Shown here: positions 43,070 to 51,962 of the stretch, piece by piece
Layout: each line of letters starts with the position of its first letter
Position numbering within the stretch: position 1 is the stretch's first letter
Origin: Kribbella sp. NBC_00382
Lineage (GTDB): Bacteria; Actinomycetota; Actinomycetes; Propionibacteriales; Kribbellaceae
Assembly: GCF_036067295.1 (NCBI RefSeq)
Contig: NZ_CP107954.1
Coordinates: 4,092,001 to 4,156,000, forward strand
Direction of reading: 5' to 3'
Length of the DNA stretch: 64,000 nucleotides
Notes under the pieces: model-generated
Database searches by the model: none
What the model saw: the letters and a program-made list of their open reading frames with translations, nothing else
What the model was told of the DNA's origin: nothing
Translations under genes and position numbers: made by a program

Positions 43070-43796
43070 GGTCACCGTCTGGGGCGAGAACGTCCACGAG
43101 CAGGACGACGCCGCGGTCCAGAAGATCTACCCCGACACGATGCACGAGACGATCGCGGCCGGGCTGCGCTCCTCGCTCGGCGAGGAGGTCAAGGTCCGTA
43201 CGGCGTGGCTGCAGCAGCCCGAGCACGGCCTGACCGAGGAAGTACTCGCGGACACTGACGTGCTCACCTGGTGGGGGCACCGCGCGCACGGCGATGTGGA
43301 TGACGCGGTGGTCGACCGGGTGCAGGAGGCGGTGCTCTCGGGGATGGGCCTGATCGCGTTGCACTCGGCGCACTTCTCGAAGATCTTCAAGCGCCTGATG
43401 GGCACGACGTGCTCGCTCGACTGGCGTTCGGAGGACGACCGGGAGCTGCTCTGGACCGTCGCCGCCGGGCACCCGATCGCGGCCGGCATCCCGCATCCGC
43501 TGGTGATCCCGCAGGAGGAGATGTACGGCGAGCTGTTCGACGTACCGCAGCCGGACGAACTCGTCTTCGTCAGCTCGTTCTCCGGCGGCGAGGTCTTCCG
43601 CTCCGGCTGCTGCTACCGCCGCGGCCAGGGCCGGGTCTTCTACTTCCGCCCCGGCGACCAGGAGTACCCCACCTACCACCAGCCCGAGATCCAGCGCATC
43701 CTCGCCAACGCCGTCGGCTGGGCCGCGCCAGCCACCGAGCGCAAGCTCCCCGACGTCCACCACCGCGCAACACCCGGCTGGTTCGAAACAGCCTGA
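43062..43796 (+). CDS. ThuA-domain protein
   Basis: The 244-residue protein has a class I glutamine-amidotransferase-like fold of the ThuA family: KVTVWGENVHEQ, DVLTWWGHRAHGDVDD, GLIALHSAHFSKIFKRLMGT and GRVFYFRPGDQEYPTYH. ThuA proteins take part in trehalose or related disaccharide use, paired with Gfo/Idh enzymes as here. It begins inside the end of the oxidoreductase gene (8-nt overlap). Confidence 0.87.
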   Translation: MIKVTVWGENVHEQDDAAVQKIYPDTMHETIAAGLRSSLGEEVKVRTAWLQQPEHGLTEEVLADTDVLTWWGHRAHGDVDDAVVDRVQEAVLSGMGLIALHSAHFSKIFKRLMGTTCSLDWRSEDDRELLWTVAAGHPIAAGIPHPLVIPQEEMYGELFDVPQPDELVFVSSFSGGEVFRSGCCYRRGQGRVFYFRPGDQEYPTYHQPEIQRILANAVGWAAPATERKLPDVHHRATPGWFETA

Positions 43797-43821
43797 AACA
43801 CAGGTTCTGGCGCGGGCCAGA

Positions 43822-43827
43822 TAAGGT
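43822..43827 (+). promoter_or_regulatory. -10 box TAAGGT of the leaderless manB promoter
   Basis: TAAGGT is followed by 6 nt and the ATG at 43834, with no ribosome-binding site. It separates the manB-manA transcript from the Gfo/Idh-ThuA pair. Confidence 0.6.
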
Positions 43828-43833
43828 CCACGC

Positions 43834-45222
43834 ATGGCTGATGTAGCTGCGATCTTCAAGGCGTATGACGTACGGGGTGTGGTTCCGGACGAGTTGGACG
43901 AGGCGGTGGCCCGGGCGACCGGGGCGGCGTTCGTCGAGGTTCTGGATGTGCTCGCCGGGGCTGGGGCCGTGGTGATCGGCTATGACATGCGTCCGTCGAG
44001 CCCTGGGCTGGCTGCCGCTTTCGCGGAGGGGGTGACCAGTACCGGGGCCGACGTGATCGACATCGGGCTGGCTTCGACCGACCAGTTGTACTTCGCGTCC
44101 GGGCGGCTGCAGTTGCCCGGCGCGATGTTCACGGCCAGCCACAACCCGGCGAAGTACAACGGGATCAAGATGTGCCGCGCGGGTGCCTCGCCGGTCGGCG
44201 CTGAGTCGGGCCTGCGCGACATCGCGGACCTGGTCGCCAAGACGCTGATCGACGGGCTCTCCCCGGTCGCGGTCCCTGGGCACGTCAAGCAGAAGGACCT
44301 GCTCACGGCGTACGCGGACCACCTCAACGACCTGGTCGACCTGTCCGGCATCCGCCCGCTCAGGGTCGTCGTCGACGCCGGCAACGGGATGGGCGGCCAC
44401 ACCGTGCCCGCCGTCTTCGCCACCGGCCCGGTCGAGATCCTTCCCCTGTACTTCGAGTTGGACGGCAACTTCCCCAACCACGAAGCCAATCCGCTCGACC
44501 CGAAGAACCTGGTCGATCTCCAGGCCAAGGTGCGCGAGACCGGCGCCGACCTCGGGCTCGCCTTCGACGGCGACGCGGACCGCTGCTTCGTGGTGGACGA
44601 GAAGGGCGACCCGATCTCGCCGAGCGCGATCACCGGCGCGGTGGCCGTCCGTGAGCTGGCCAAGCACCCCGGCTCGACCATCCTGCACAACCTGATCACC
44701 TCCAAGGCAGTGCCGGAGCTGGTCGTCGAGCACGGTGGGGTGCCGGTGCGGACCCGCGTCGGGCACTCCAACATCAAGCAGAAGATGGCCGAGACCGACG
44801 CGGTCTTCGGTGGCGAGCACTCCGCGCACTACTACTTCCGGGACTTCTGGCGGGCCGACACCGGGATGCTGGCGGCGCTGCACGTGCTCGCGGCGCTCGG
44901 TGAGCAGGACAAGCCGGCCTCGGAACTGTTCTCCGTCTACGAGCGGTACGTCGCTTCCGGCGAGCTCAACAGCCGGGTCGAGGACGCCGCCGCCACGGTT
45001 GCCGCCATCGAGGACACCTATGGCGACCGGGATGGCATTACCGTTGGTCACCTGGACGGTCTGACGATCGACGCAGGCGACTGGTGGTTCAACGTCCGCA
45101 CGTCGAACACCGAGCCGCTGCTGCGGCTGAACGTCGAGGCCGGGGACGCCGCCACCATGGAGCGTGTCCGCGACGAAGTACTGGCCCTGATCACCGGTGC
45201 ACCGGTGGAGGAGAAGAACTAG
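43834..45222 (+). CDS. manB: Phosphomannomutase/phosphoglucomutase
   Basis: The 462-residue enzyme interconverts mannose 6-phosphate and mannose 1-phosphate. It has IFKAYDVRGVVP at the start, the phosphoserine loop FTASHNPAKYNGIK (Ser at about 102), the metal loop AFDGDADRCF (about 243), FGGEHSAHYYF for sugar recognition and RTSNTEPLLRLNVE for phosphate. It heads a dense run with the Trm112-like, SIS-type and manA genes, so mannose supply is co-expressed. Confidence 0.93.
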   Translation: MADVAAIFKAYDVRGVVPDELDEAVARATGAAFVEVLDVLAGAGAVVIGYDMRPSSPGLAAAFAEGVTSTGADVIDIGLASTDQLYFASGRLQLPGAMFTASHNPAKYNGIKMCRAGASPVGAESGLRDIADLVAKTLIDGLSPVAVPGHVKQKDLLTAYADHLNDLVDLSGIRPLRVVVDAGNGMGGHTVPAVFATGPVEILPLYFELDGNFPNHEANPLDPKNLVDLQAKVRETGADLGLAFDGDADRCFVVDEKGDPISPSAITGAVAVRELAKHPGSTILHNLITSKAVPELVVEHGGVPVRTRVGHSNIKQKMAETDAVFGGEHSAHYYFRDFWRADTGMLAALHVLAALGEQDKPASELFSVYERYVASGELNSRVEDAAATVAAIEDTYGDRDGITVGHLDGLTIDAGDWWFNVRTSNTEPLLRLNVEAGDAATMERVRDEVLALITGAPVEEKN

Positions 45223-45426
45223 ATGCCTGTGAACCTGGACCCAGACCTGTTGAGCATCCTGGTCTGCCCGAAGTGCCGGTCGGAGTTCCGCGTGGACGAC
45301 GAGGCGAGCGAGCTGGTCTGCACCAACCCGACCTGCGCGCTGGCCTACCCGGTCCGCGACGACATCCCGGTGCTGCTGATCGACGAGGCGCGCGAGACCA
45401 AGGATGCAGAGGCCTCCGAGAACTGA
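45223..45426 (+). CDS. Trm112/UPF0434-like small zinc protein
   Basis: The 67-residue protein has [49 protein letters not shown], with Cys pairs C-x2-C and C-x4-C for zinc and the typical [11 protein letters not shown] ending. Relatives activate methyltransferases in other domains of life; the bacterial role is not settled. The ATG directly follows the manB stop codon. Confidence 0.9.
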   Translation: MPVNLDPDLLSILVCPKCRSEFRVDDEASELVCTNPTCALAYPVRDDIPVLLIDEARETKDAEASEN

Positions 45427-46508
45427 TGAGCGTCTTCGACGATTCGCGGCTGGACGACCCGGCCGCCCTTGAGGCTTCCGACCATCTGCTGCGCCGGCTG
45501 GCCGGGGCGGGTGCCCGGGTGCGGGCCGAGCTCGAAGCCTCCGAAGAGTCCTTGTCCCAGCTGGCCACCGACGGCTTCCGACCGCGCGCGATCGTCGCCG
45601 CCGGCCGGGATGCCCGGCTGGTCCGCGCGGTGCTGGAGCCGGTCTGCCCAGTGCCGTTCGTGGCCTGGCCTGGTCCGGGTCTGCCGGGTTGGACGAGCCC
45701 GCTCGACCTCGTAGTCGTCCTGGGTGGCTCCGACGATGACCCGGGTGCAGTATCCGCAGCGTCCGAGGCCGTACGACGGGGTGCGGGTCTGCTTGTCGCT
45801 GCACCGCCGGACTCGCCCGTGGCCCAGGCTTCGGCCGGCTCGCGGCACGCAGTACGGCTGCCGTCGCAGTCGGACGACCAGCTGGCCGCGGCTGTCGCAG
45901 TACTGCAGGGGTTGCACCAGATGGACCTCGGGCCGGCTGTGGACGCCAAGGCTGTCGCAGAGATGCTCGACGAGGTAGCGATCGAGTGCTCGCCCAACAA
46001 CGACGTAGCGTCGAACCCTGCCAAGGACCTGGCGCTCATGCTCGCCGACGCGCTTCCCCTGGTCTGGGGCGGCTCGGTGCTGGCTGCCCGCGCCGCACGT
46101 CGTGTTGTGGAGGCTGTGCGACTCGCTAGCGGTCGCCCGGCGCTCGCCGCCGACTGTGGGCACCTCCTGCCGGTACTGGCGAACCAGCCGCCGCGGGACG
46201 TCTTCGCTGACCCCTTCGACCAGCCGGAGGAGCTTCGGCCGGGTCTGGTCATCCTGGACGACGGGGTGGAGGACGCAGGCGTTGCAGAGCACCGTCGCCA
46301 GCTCGAGGACAAGGCCGAGCGTCACGACGTACGGGTGCATGTGGTGCGGCAGGCGAACGGGACCGACGTGGCCCGGTACGCCGCTTTGACCCAGCACGGC
46401 CGCTATGCGGCGGCGTACCTGGGGATCGGGCTCGGCCGGTACGGCACGCCCCGGGAGGACCAGATTCCGGGAACGGCGGGCAACCCCGCGGAGGATCCGG
46501 CGTGGTAG
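45426..46508 (+). CDS. SIS-type protein, bifunctional phosphoglucose/phosphomannose-isomerase-like
   Basis: The 360-residue protein sits where mycobacteria have Rv3256c, between phosphomannomutase and manA. SIS-like segments are LDLVVVLGGSDDDPGAVSAASEAVRRGAGLLVAA and FADPFDQPEELRPGLVILDD. The similarity to the C-terminal half of phosphoglucose/phosphomannose isomerase is faint and I cannot identify all active-site residues. Its ATG shares one base with the Trm112-like stop (TGATG). Confidence 0.7.
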   Translation: MSVFDDSRLDDPAALEASDHLLRRLAGAGARVRAELEASEESLSQLATDGFRPRAIVAAGRDARLVRAVLEPVCPVPFVAWPGPGLPGWTSPLDLVVVLGGSDDDPGAVSAASEAVRRGAGLLVAAPPDSPVAQASAGSRHAVRLPSQSDDQLAAAVAVLQGLHQMDLGPAVDAKAVAEMLDEVAIECSPNNDVASNPAKDLALMLADALPLVWGGSVLAARAARRVVEAVRLASGRPALAADCGHLLPVLANQPPRDVFADPFDQPEELRPGLVILDDGVEDAGVAEHRRQLEDKAERHDVRVHVVRQANGTDVARYAALTQHGRYAAAYLGIGLGRYGTPREDQIPGTAGNPAEDPAW

Positions 46509-47668
46509 CTCGGCTCCAGAACACCATCCGGGACTACGCCTGGGGATCGCGGACCGCGATCCCCGAGCTGATCGGCGTGGAACCGGACGGCACGCCGCAG
46601 GCCGAGCTGTGGATGGGCGCGCACGAGTCCGCGCCGTCGGTACTGCCCTCAGGCGAGTCGTTGTTCGAGCTGGTGTCGGCGGATCCGAGTGGGGTGCTGG
46701 GGGAGGACACGGCCGCTGAATTCGAGGGCCGGTTCCCGTTCCTGGCGAAGATCCTGGCCGCCGAGCAGCCGTTGTCGATCCAGGCGCATCCCTCGCGGGA
46801 ACAGGCGATCGACGGTTATGCCCGGGACGAGGCGGCCGGAATTCCGCGCGATGCGGCCGATCGCAATTACAAGGACGCCTGGCCGAAGCCGGAGATCCTG
46901 ATTGCGCTGGGCCAGTTCGATGCCTTGGTGGGTTTCCGTCCATTGGCCGAGTCGGTCGCATTGCTCGAGGCGCTGGGCGTGCTGGACGAGCTGCGCGCAT
47001 TGTTGCTCGACGGCAAACTGCAAGACGCATTCACGTCATTCATGAGCACCGACCGGGATGCGATTCGTCCGCTGGTCGCTGCGCTCGGCGAGGCCTGCCG
47101 GGCTTATCAGGGTTCTGAGTTCGCCCTCGAGGCCGAGACGCTGACCCGGTTGTGTGATGAGTTCCCCGACGATCCGGGCGTGCTGGCCGCGTTGTTGCTG
47201 AACCGGGTGCGGTTGGAACGGTTCGAAGCGGTCTACCTGCCGGCCGGGAATGTGCACGCTTATCTGCACGGGACCGGGTTCGAGGTGATGGCGAACTCGG
47301 ACAACGTGTTGCGAGGCGGGTTGACGCGCAAACATGTCGACGTACCGGAGCTGGTCTCGGTGGTCGACTTCGAGCCGCTGGAGTCGCCGGTGCTGCATGG
47401 CGTCGAGGTTGCACCGGGCGTCACGGAGTACGAGACCGGGTGTGAGTATTTCGCCGTCCGGCGGTTCGATCTGTCCGTCGGGCCGACCAAGGTGGTGGCC
47501 GGGGGGCCGCGGATCGTCGCGTGTATTGACGGAACGGCCTCGGTCGATGCCGACGGCACCGAAGAAACCGTGCGGTTGTCCGCCGGACAGTCCGCGTTTG
47601 TCCGCGGACCCGAAGGACCCTGTACTCTGCGTGGTTCCGGCACGGCGTTCGTCGTGTCAGTTCGCTGA
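46502..47668 (+). CDS. manA: Mannose-6-phosphate isomerase, class I
   Basis: The 388-residue cupin enzyme converts fructose 6-phosphate to mannose 6-phosphate. It has the start LQNTIRDYAWGSRTAIPEL, the zinc-binding PLSIQAHPSREQAIDGY, EILIALGQFDALVGFRP and YLPAGNVHAYLHGTGFEVMANSDNVLRGGLT with its conserved His and Arg. The GTG start overlaps the upstream gene by 7 nt. Confidence 0.93.
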   Translation: MVARLQNTIRDYAWGSRTAIPELIGVEPDGTPQAELWMGAHESAPSVLPSGESLFELVSADPSGVLGEDTAAEFEGRFPFLAKILAAEQPLSIQAHPSREQAIDGYARDEAAGIPRDAADRNYKDAWPKPEILIALGQFDALVGFRPLAESVALLEALGVLDELRALLLDGKLQDAFTSFMSTDRDAIRPLVAALGEACRAYQGSEFALEAETLTRLCDEFPDDPGVLAALLLNRVRLERFEAVYLPAGNVHAYLHGTGFEVMANSDNVLRGGLTRKHVDVPELVSVVDFEPLESPVLHGVEVAPGVTEYETGCEYFAVRRFDLSVGPTKVVAGGPRIVACIDGTASVDADGTEETVRLSAGQSAFVRGPEGPCTLRGSGTAFVVSVR

Positions 47669-47683
47669 TGGAGGACAACGGAC

Positions 47684-48643
47684 ATGGCTGGTGGCGGTAA
47701 CAAAGCCGTCGTCGCGGCACTGCTGGCGAACACCGGTATCGCGGTCACGAAATTCGCCGCCTGGGGGCTGACCCAGTCCGCCTCGATGCTGGCCGAGGCG
47801 ATCCACTCCCTGGCCGACGCCGGGAACCAGGTCCTGCTGCTGGTCGGCGCCAAGCGGGCCAAGCGGGAGGCCGACGAGCTGCACCAGTTCGGCTTCGGTC
47901 GCGAGCGGTACGTGTACTCCTTCATCGTCGCGATCGTGCTGTTCAGCGTCGGCGGCCTGTTCGCGCTGTACGAGGGCTACCACAAGGCGCACGACCCGCA
48001 CCCGATCGAGCACTGGAAGTGGGTGCCGGTAGCGGTCCTGCTGGCCGCGATCGTGATGGAGTCGCTGTCCTTCCGGACCGCGATCATCGAGGCGAACAAG
48101 CTCCGCGGTACGACGTCCTGGGTGCGCTTCGTCCGCAACGCGCGGGCCCCCGAGCTGCCGGTCATCCTGCTCGAGGACTTCGCCGCGCTGACCGGCCTGG
48201 TGCTCGCGCTGATCGGCGTCGTCCTGACCCTTGCCACCGGCAACGGAATCTTCGACGGCCTCGGCTCGATGGCGATCGGCGCCCTGCTGGTCTGCGTGGC
48301 GATCTTCCTGGCGATCGAGATGAAGTCGCTGCTGCTCGGCGAGTCCGCGACCCGCGAGGCGCAGCAGAAGATCGTCTCCGCGATCGAGAACACTCCTGGC
48401 GTCAACCGGCTGATCCACATCCGTACCCTGCACCTGGGTCCGGAAGAGGTCCTGGTCGCCGCCAAGGTCGCGGTCGAGGCAGGCGCCGACGCGGCTGCCA
48501 TCGCCGCCACCATCGACGCCGCCGAACGCGCGGTCCGCGAGGCCGAGCCGATGTCCCAGCACGTCTACCTCGAGCCGGACATCTACTCGGACACCTACAC
48601 CCCGGACGAGCGCCCCGCAGTCCCCGAGGCGCCGTCCCACTAG
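47684..48643 (+). CDS. Cation diffusion facilitator family transporter
   Basis: The 319-residue protein has the CDF topology of about five to six helices, with SASMLAEAIHSLADAGNQVLLLVG (the metal-site D/H helix), HQFGFGRERYVYSFI, LLEDFAALTGLVLALIGVVL and a cytoplasmic C-terminal domain (about 205-300). It exports divalent metal ions, probably Zn, Fe or Mn. GGAGGAC precedes the ATG. It is conserved next to manA in Actinobacteria, and here its end meets the convergent bacteriocin operon 3 bp away. Confidence 0.88.
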   Translation: MAGGGNKAVVAALLANTGIAVTKFAAWGLTQSASMLAEAIHSLADAGNQVLLLVGAKRAKREADELHQFGFGRERYVYSFIVAIVLFSVGGLFALYEGYHKAHDPHPIEHWKWVPVAVLLAAIVMESLSFRTAIIEANKLRGTTSWVRFVRNARAPELPVILLEDFAALTGLVLALIGVVLTLATGNGIFDGLGSMAIGALLVCVAIFLAIEMKSLLLGESATREAQQKIVSAIENTPGVNRLIHIRTLHLGPEEVLVAAKVAVEAGADAAAIAATIDAAERAVREAEPMSQHVYLEPDIYSDTYTPDERPAVPEAPSH

Positions 48644-48646
48644 CTA

Positions 48647-49306
48647 CTAGTTGGTGATCAGCTCTGCGGGGCGCGTGAGCGAGTGGCGCGTGTCGCAGGC
48701 TGCCATCATCTCGTCGTCGTGGGTGGCGACGATGACCGTGCAGCCGCGGGTGGCCAGGTTGCGGAAGAGGTCGATGACCCGGGTGCGGTTGGCCTCGTCG
48801 AGGGAAGCCGTGGGCTCGTCGACGAAGACCGCCTTGGCGTTCTTGTAGATGGCCCGGGCGATGGAGAGGCGCTGCTTCTCGCCACCGCTGAGGTGGGCGG
48901 CGAGTTCGTTGTTGCGGCCTTCCAGACCGGTCAGTTCCAGGGCTTCGGTGAGGGCCTTCTGGTCGCCCAGGACGCGGGAGCCGAAGATGCTGGCCTTCAT
49001 CACCACGTTGAAGGCGACCGACTCCTCCTCCATCACGCCGTAGTCCTGCAGCACGAAGGCGCCGGAGTCCTTCCAGAAGCGCCGGCGCCGGCCCGACTTC
49101 CAGTCCGAGGTGTCGACGCCGTCGACCAGCACCTTGCCCGAGGTGGGCTGCTGGAGCAGTCCGAGGCAATGCAGCAGCGTCGTCTTGCCGCAGCCGCTCG
49201 GTCCGACGAGCGCGGTCATGGTGCCTGGTTCGCAGACGAGCGATGCCTGCCGGACGATCTCGCGACCGTCGATGACGACCGAGACGGCCTGGGCTTCTAT
49301 GGTCAT
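48647..49306 (-). CDS. Bacteriocin-export ABC transporter ATPase, lactococcin 972 group
   Basis: The 219-residue ATPase has Walker A GPSGCGKTT, Q-loop FVLQDYGVMEEESVAFNVV, signature LSGGEKQRLSIARAI, Walker B AVFVDEPTASLD and switch His in VATHDDEMM. The Q-loop text DYGVMEEESVAFNV is typical of the putative lactococcin-972 export ATPases. It is the last gene of the bacteriocin operon, 12 bp after the membrane-protein gene, with GGGAAGA before its ATG. Confidence 0.87.
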   Translation of the reverse strand: MTIEAQAVSVVIDGREIVRQASLVCEPGTMTALVGPSGCGKTTLLHCLGLLQQPTSGKVLVDGVDTSDWKSGRRRRFWKDSGAFVLQDYGVMEEESVAFNVVMKASIFGSRVLGDQKALTEALELTGLEGRNNELAAHLSGGEKQRLSIARAIYKNAKAVFVDEPTASLDEANRTRVIDLFRNLATRGCTVIVATHDDEMMAACDTRHSLTRPAELITN

Positions 49307-49318
49307 GGTTCTTCCCGT

Positions 49319-51277
49319 CTACAGTCTGCGTCGGCTGACGTTCTCGAAGGTCCAGCGGGTGGCCAGCAGGTGAGTGACCGGCGCCGCGAGCAGACCCAGT
49401 ACTGCGGCTGCCGCGATCAGCGGTGCCCCATCGCCGCGGCGGAGCAGGATGATCATCGCGGCCAGCCCGATTCCGACGCACCACTCGATGATCACCCGGT
49501 CGGCCAGGATCTCCCGCCACTGCTGGCCGGCCAGGCGCAACGGGAAGTCGCGCTTGGCCCGGAGTACCGCGGTGATGAAGGCCGCGATCAGCGACGACAC
49601 CAGCAGGGCGATGATCAGCGCGATCAGCGAAACCGCTTGCAGCCAGGCGAAGTACGCCGTGAACTGCGCGAGCAGCACGCCTTCCTCGGCGGCGTAGCGG
49701 ACGGTCGTCTTGTACTGCAGGTCGTGCGCGGCGAGCAGCGCCTGGGTCGGCCCGAGGCCGGTGAAGACCAGGTTCCGGCTGGAGGCGGCCGAGGCGAGGA
49801 AGTCGTCGTTGAACGTGCTGTGCAGGTCGGGCACGAGCATGACGATCGCGTCCTTGGGGAAGCTGAGCTCCCCACCTCCGCCACTGGCCAGCGGCACCTT
49901 GCCGGCTTCGGCGAAGTGGTAGAAGGACACCTTGCGCAGGGCCGCGTCACCAGTCGCCTTGTCCCGGGTCCACAGCCCCAGGCTGTCGCCGAGGTACTGC
50001 TTCACGCCCGCCGGGACCTGGTCGGTGGGCAGCGGGGTCAGCCCGGGAGTAGCGCCGGTCGCGCCCTTGTTCATCAGTCGCAGCCAGCTGGGGCTGAGGA
50101 TCGCCAGCGAGTCGTACTTGCCCAGCTTGACGCCGTCGAGCGCCTCTTGGTCGAAGGTGTAGGACAGCGCGACGGCGTCCTTCTTCTCGGCCTCGCCCAC
50201 GACGTCGCCGACCTGCTTCATGATCTGCTGGAAACCGTCTTCGCCCATCCCGGCCTGGAACGAGATCGTCACCTGGTCGGCCAGCGCCTTCCAGTGCGAC
50301 TGCTGCTCGGCCGACCCACGAGCATTCGTGTACGCCGTGACCGCGGGCGCCACCGCGGCGAGGACGAGCACGAAGGTCAGCCCCTTGAGGACCATCGACA
50401 CCTTGCGCAGCGACTTGACCGCCGGCTCCCGCTTGGCCAGCATCGCCGGTCCCGGCCAGGACGCGGCCGACATCACCACGGCGAAGACCATCGTCGCGAT
50501 CAGCACGATGATGTCGAAGGTCGCCAGGATCGACAGGTACTTCGGAACGAACGTCCAGCCCTGCGCGAACCCGGTCCACACGATGGCGAGCAGGTCGACG
50601 GCGAGGGCGCCGGTCAGTACCGCGATCAGGAAGCCGGTCAGGTCCTCGTACTGGATCCGCCAGCCGGAGACCCCGGCGAGCGCGCGGAGCGCCCGGCCAC
50701 GGGCCTTCACGGACAGCCAGTACAGGACCAGCGACACCATCAGCGCGGTCGCGGCGAGCAGGCTGGTGGCGAAACTGCCTTGTTTCACGACGAGTCTGAG
50801 CGTTCCGGCGAGGTTGTTGTCGTTCCACTTGGTGATCACCCGGTGCGAGGTGAGCCAGCTCTTGAACTCCGGCAGGCCGGTGGTGGAGCCGGTGACCAGG
50901 TACTCACCGCTGGCATAGGAGTGCTCGAGCGCTTCCTTGCCCCGGACCGTCGCGTCCTGGTCGTTGCCGAACCGGCGGATCCGCTCGGGGAACGAGCCCT
51001 CGGTGCCGACCTTCACGAACACCTGGCCGGTCTGGTCGCCGCCGAGGTCGGGCGCGACCTTGACCAGGCCGATGTGCAGCCGGTCGCTCAGCGCGCCGAG
51101 CGACCGGATCGCGGCGGCGTCGTCCATCCCGGCGCTGGCGAAGTCGAGGTTGACGATCGACTTGGTTGAGAGCTGCTCGGGGTACGACCGGTCATGCATG
51201 GTGGCGACCAGGGTGACCGCGACGGCCAGCAGCGCGAACAGCAGCGCCGACACCGCAACGGCGATTTTCCTGTGCAC
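49319..51277 (-). CDS. Bacteriocin-associated integral membrane protein (DUF1430 type)
   Basis: The 652-residue protein has an N-terminal helix, a first external domain (about 28-165), a central block of four helices (about 170-320), a second external domain (about 330-545) and C-terminal helices (about 550-640). This matches the large FtsX-like membrane partner that accompanies lactococcin-972-type bacteriocins and is thought to give export or immunity with the ATPase. It is encoded 136 bp after the bacteriocin gene, behind a strong hairpin. Confidence 0.83.
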   Translation of the reverse strand: MHRKIAVAVSALLFALLAVAVTLVATMHDRSYPEQLSTKSIVNLDFASAGMDDAAAIRSLGALSDRLHIGLVKVAPDLGGDQTGQVFVKVGTEGSFPERIRRFGNDQDATVRGKEALEHSYASGEYLVTGSTTGLPEFKSWLTSHRVITKWNDNNLAGTLRLVVKQGSFATSLLAATALMVSLVLYWLSVKARGRALRALAGVSGWRIQYEDLTGFLIAVLTGALAVDLLAIVWTGFAQGWTFVPKYLSILATFDIIVLIATMVFAVVMSAASWPGPAMLAKREPAVKSLRKVSMVLKGLTFVLVLAAVAPAVTAYTNARGSAEQQSHWKALADQVTISFQAGMGEDGFQQIMKQVGDVVGEAEKKDAVALSYTFDQEALDGVKLGKYDSLAILSPSWLRLMNKGATGATPGLTPLPTDQVPAGVKQYLGDSLGLWTRDKATGDAALRKVSFYHFAEAGKVPLASGGGGELSFPKDAIVMLVPDLHSTFNDDFLASAASSRNLVFTGLGPTQALLAAHDLQYKTTVRYAAEEGVLLAQFTAYFAWLQAVSLIALIIALLVSSLIAAFITAVLRAKRDFPLRLAGQQWREILADRVIIEWCVGIGLAAMIILLRRGDGAPLIAAAAVLGLLAAPVTHLLATRWTFENVSRRRL

Positions 51278-51365
51278 TGCAGATCTCCAGGCGGATCAGT
51301 GGGGCGGATTGGGCGGCTCATCTTCGCACGCAGAGCGACGTGGCGCGACTCTCCGCGACGCGCGG

Positions 51366-51400
51366 CCGTGCCCGCCCGGCTGTGACCGGGCCGGGCACGG
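51366..51400 (-). terminator. Intercistronic hairpin between bacteriocin and transporter genes
   Basis: CCGTGCCCG pairs with CGGGCACGG (9 bp) and CCCGG with CCGGG (5 bp), with one bulged C and a 6-nt loop. It is 13 bp after the bacteriocin stop. As a partial terminator or RNA stabiliser it would favour the precursor over the transporter. No U-tract follows. Confidence 0.6.
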
Positions 51401-51413
51401 GGCGCTGAGGAAT

Positions 51414-51743
51414 TCAGCAGGTGCGGTAGTAGTAGGAGTCGTCGGCCCCCGGGGTGTTGATGGCGCTCTTCTCCGCGATCGACTTCTTGCCGGAGGCGGT
51501 GTTGATGCTGCGTACCAGGCTGCCGTTGAGGATGACCGACGAACCGTGGCACTTGTTGACCGTGTAGTAGGAACGGATCGCGACGTTCCAGAAGCCGTAC
51601 TGCCAGGTCCCGCCCTCGGCCGGGTAACGGGTCTCCGAGCCGACGTGCAGCCAAGCGTTGGCGGCCGGAGCCGCCATGCCGATCCCGGTGAATCCCAGTC
51701 CGGCCATCAATGCGACGGCGAGACCCTTGCGTGCCTTGTTCAT
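51414..51743 (-). CDS. Lactococcin 972 family bacteriocin precursor
   Basis: The 109-residue precursor has a Sec signal peptide (NKARKGLAVALMAG..., cleavage after AANA at residue 30) and a mature part of 79 residues with the family features: aromatic-rich start, GGTWQYGFW at 44-52, SYY at 58-60, and the CHGSSV motif at 65-70, ending YYYRTC. Known lactococcin 972 binds lipid II and blocks septum formation. Two Cys (65 and 109) could form a disulfide. The ATG at 51743 has GGAGAGGG at a good distance; an earlier in-frame start at 51815 would spoil the signal peptide. Confidence 0.88.
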   Translation of the reverse strand: MNKARKGLAVALMAGLGFTGIGMAAPAANAWLHVGSETRYPAEGGTWQYGFWNVAIRSYYTVNKCHGSSVILNGSLVRSINTASGKKSIAEKSAINTPGADDSYYYRTC

Positions 51744-51899
51744 GACTTTCCCTCTCCTTGGAAAACAGGGCGGAAAAGGAATCACGGAAAACCGGAGAAC
51801 ACCCCGAAAATGCACACGGAAAAGTCCACCGAAATACCGTCGGCAGGCTGATTTCCCCGTATCGGGCCGCTTGGGCTCCGCAACCCCCTTGTTACGGAA

Positions 51900-51929
51900 A
51901 AGCTACGAGACCTACACAATCCGAAGCAA
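51900..51929 (-). promoter_or_regulatory. Candidate bacteriocin promoter TTGCTT-18-TAGCTT
   Basis: On the minus strand TTGCTT (51924-51929) and TAGCTT (51900-51905) are 18 nt apart. The leader to the ATG at 51743 would be about 150 nt. Confidence 0.4.
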
Positions 51930-51962
51930 TCCCGTGGGTGGTCACGAAATGATAACGGCGCA

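Noticed and set aside
48683..51169. Plus-strand open frame of 828 codons across the bacteriocin transporter genes
   Set aside because: It is antisense to the recognised ATPase and DUF1430 genes and shows no domain or membrane pattern.
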